A stretch of 5,694 nucleotides of DNA from Beijerinckiaceae bacterium (GTDB lineage: Bacteria; Pseudomonadota; Alphaproteobacteria; Rhizobiales; Beijerinckiaceae). Where the stretch lies: NCBI GenBank assembly GCA_947456315.1, contig CANGRU010000131.1, forward strand, positions 1 to 5,694, in the 5' to 3' direction. The notes beneath the pieces are model-generated. The model was not told the DNA's origin. It ran no database searches and was given only the letters and a program-made list of their open reading frames with translations. The position numbers and the translations under genes were made by a program. Positions 4,502-5,694 of the stretch are shown here, piece after piece; positions within the stretch are counted from its first letter, which is position 1, and each line of letters starts with the position of its first letter.

Positions 4502-5694
4502 ATGGCGGCCGTCCAAGAGACAGTCGATAGGGTGAAGTCTGTCGATGTTGATGCCTATAAGTATGGCTTCGTCTCCGATATTGAATCGGAGAAGGCGCCC
4601 AAGGGCCTCAACGAAGACATTGTTCGTTTTATCTCGGCGAAGAAGAATGAGCCCGCGTGGCTGACGGAATGGCGCCTTGAAGCCTATCGGCTTTGGCTGA
4701 CCATGCGCGAGCCCGATTGGGCGCGCGTCGATTATCCCAAGATCGACTTCCAAGATCTCTATTATTATTCGGCGCCCAAAAGCACGCCGGGACCCAAAAA
4801 CCTCGATGAGGTCGATCCCGAATTGCTGCGCATTTATGAGAAGCTCGGCATTCCTCTGCGCGAGCAGGAAGTTCTGGCCGGTGTGCAAGAGCGCCGCGTT
4901 GCGGTGGATGCGGTGTTTGACTCCGTGTCGGTTGCCACAACCTTCAAGGCGGAGCTCGCCAAGGCCGGCGTGATCTTCTGTCCGATCTCGGAAGCGGTGC
5001 ATACGCATCCCGAGCTCGTCAAAAAATATCTGGGCTCGGTTGTGCCCGTCGGCGACAATTATTATGCCGCGCTCAATTCGGCGGTCTTCTCGGATGGTTC
5101 GTTTGTCTACATCCCGCCGGGTGTGCGTTGCCCGATGGAATTGTCGACCTACTTCCGTATCAACGAGCAGAACACCGGACAATTCGAGCGCACGCTGATC
5201 ATTGCCGACAAGGGCTCGTATGTGAGCTATCTCGAAGGTTGCACCGCGCCCAAGCGCGATGAGAACCAGCTGCATGCTGCGGTTGTTGAATTGGTCACGC
5301 ATGATGATGCCGAGATCAAATATTCGACCGTGCAAAATTGGTATCCGGGCGACGCGGATGGCAAGGGCGGCATTTACAACTTTGTGACCAAGCGCGGCGA
5401 TTGCCGTGGCGACCGCTCCAAAATTTCCTGGACACAGGTCGAGACCGGTTCGGCGATTACCTGGAAATATCCGTCCTGCATTTTGCGGGGCGAGTCGTCG
5501 CGCGGCGAATTTTATTCGATCGCGATTTCCAATGGTCGCCAGCAGGTCGATTCCGGCACCAAGATGATCCATCTGGGCAAGAACACCACGAGCCGCATTA
5601 TCTCGAAGGGGATTTCGGCGGGTCACTCCAACAACACCTATCGTGGACAGGTGTTTGCCCATCGCAAAGCATCCAATGCGCGCAATTTCACCAA
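4502..5694 (+). CDS. sufB: Fe-S cluster assembly scaffold protein SufB, N-terminal 397 residues (3' end beyond window)
   Basis: Cytoplasmic core subunit of the SufBC2D complex, on which new iron-sulfur clusters are built from persulfide sulfur. The sequence is typical throughout: an N-terminal helical part with [12 protein letters not shown] (19-30) and [16 protein letters not shown] (50-65), then the beta-helix domain with [20 protein letters not shown] (181-200), [19 protein letters not shown] (203-221), SYLEGCTAP (242-250, with C247 matching the persulfide-accepting cysteine near 254 in the E. coli protein), and [18 protein letters not shown] (322-339). Family members are about 480-495 residues, so roughly 90-100 residues, including the C-terminal cluster ligands, lie past the edge. 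The start is fixed by AGGAG at 4491-4495. The frame is intact from start to edge. It follows the desulfurase in an operon-like arrangement, and sufC and sufD are expected next. Confidence 0.97.
   Translation, partial: MAAVQETVDRVKSVDVDAYKYGFVSDIESEKAPKGLNEDIVRFISAKKNEPAWLTEWRLEAYRLWLTMREPDWARVDYPKIDFQDLYYYSAPKSTPGPKNLDEVDPELLRIYEKLGIPLREQEVLAGVQERRVAVDAVFDSVSVATTFKAELAKAGVIFCPISEAVHTHPELVKKYLGSVVPVGDNYYAALNSAVFSDGSFVYIPPGVRCPMELSTYFRINEQNTGQFERTLIIADKGSYVSYLEGCTAPKRDENQLHAAVVELVTHDDAEIKYSTVQNWYPGDADGKGGIYNFVTKRGDCRGDRSKISWTQVETGSAITWKYPSCILRGESSRGEFYSIAISNGRQQVDSGTKMIHLGKNTTSRIISKGISAGHSNNTYRGQVFAHRKASNARNFT

Noticed and set aside
3947..5662. 571-codon open frame on the minus strand across the desulfurase and sufB
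   Set aside because: It lies entirely antisense to two strongly conserved genes, crosses their boundary, and has no recognisable domain. Its openness is explained by the codon bias of the sense genes.

Overview
The window looks like chromosomal housekeeping DNA from an alphaproteobacterium. The evidence is the moderately high GC content, the alphaproteobacterial form of TyrRS, the divergent tyrS/anmK pair, and an IscS/NifS-type cysteine desulfurase directly followed by a long-form SufB. I cannot name a genus. No phage, transposase, CRISPR array or tRNA/rRNA gene is visible, and I found no new multi-gene system.

Layout from left to right: (1) 1-803, minus strand: 5' two thirds of tyrS, cut by the window edge. 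(2) 804-974: a 171-bp divergent spacer holding a short dyad that abuts an 85-bp palindromic intergenic repeat with perfect 12-bp ends. (3) 975-2084, plus strand: complete anmK for cell-wall recycling, with a compact hairpin over its stop codon. (4) 2146-2349, plus strand: a small single-pass membrane protein of unknown function whose end overlaps the end of the next gene by four bases. (5) 2346-3035, minus strand: a complete alpha/beta hydrolase of the short COG2945 type. (6) 3036-3257: a 222-bp divergent spacer with a near-perfect 25-bp palindrome at its exact middle and a second, smaller dyad close to the next start. (7) 3258-4415, plus strand: a cysteine desulfurase. (8) 4502-5694, plus strand: sufB, cut by the right edge.

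The right half is the start of an iron-sulfur cluster assembly (suf) operon. The desulfurase takes sulfur from cysteine as a persulfide, and SufB is the scaffold subunit of the SufBCD complex that receives it. The rest (sufC, sufD and probably a second desulfurase) would be expected beyond position 5694. No iscR gene precedes the operon, although many alphaproteobacteria have one there. The upstream palindrome instead matches the TTAGAA-N3-TTCTAA core that I recall for the iron control element bound by Irr, so iron-responsive control is the main regulatory hypothesis here.

The points most worth a second look are that palindrome, the palindromic repeat in the tyrS/anmK spacer, the small membrane protein with its overlapping convergent end, and the structured leader before sufB.
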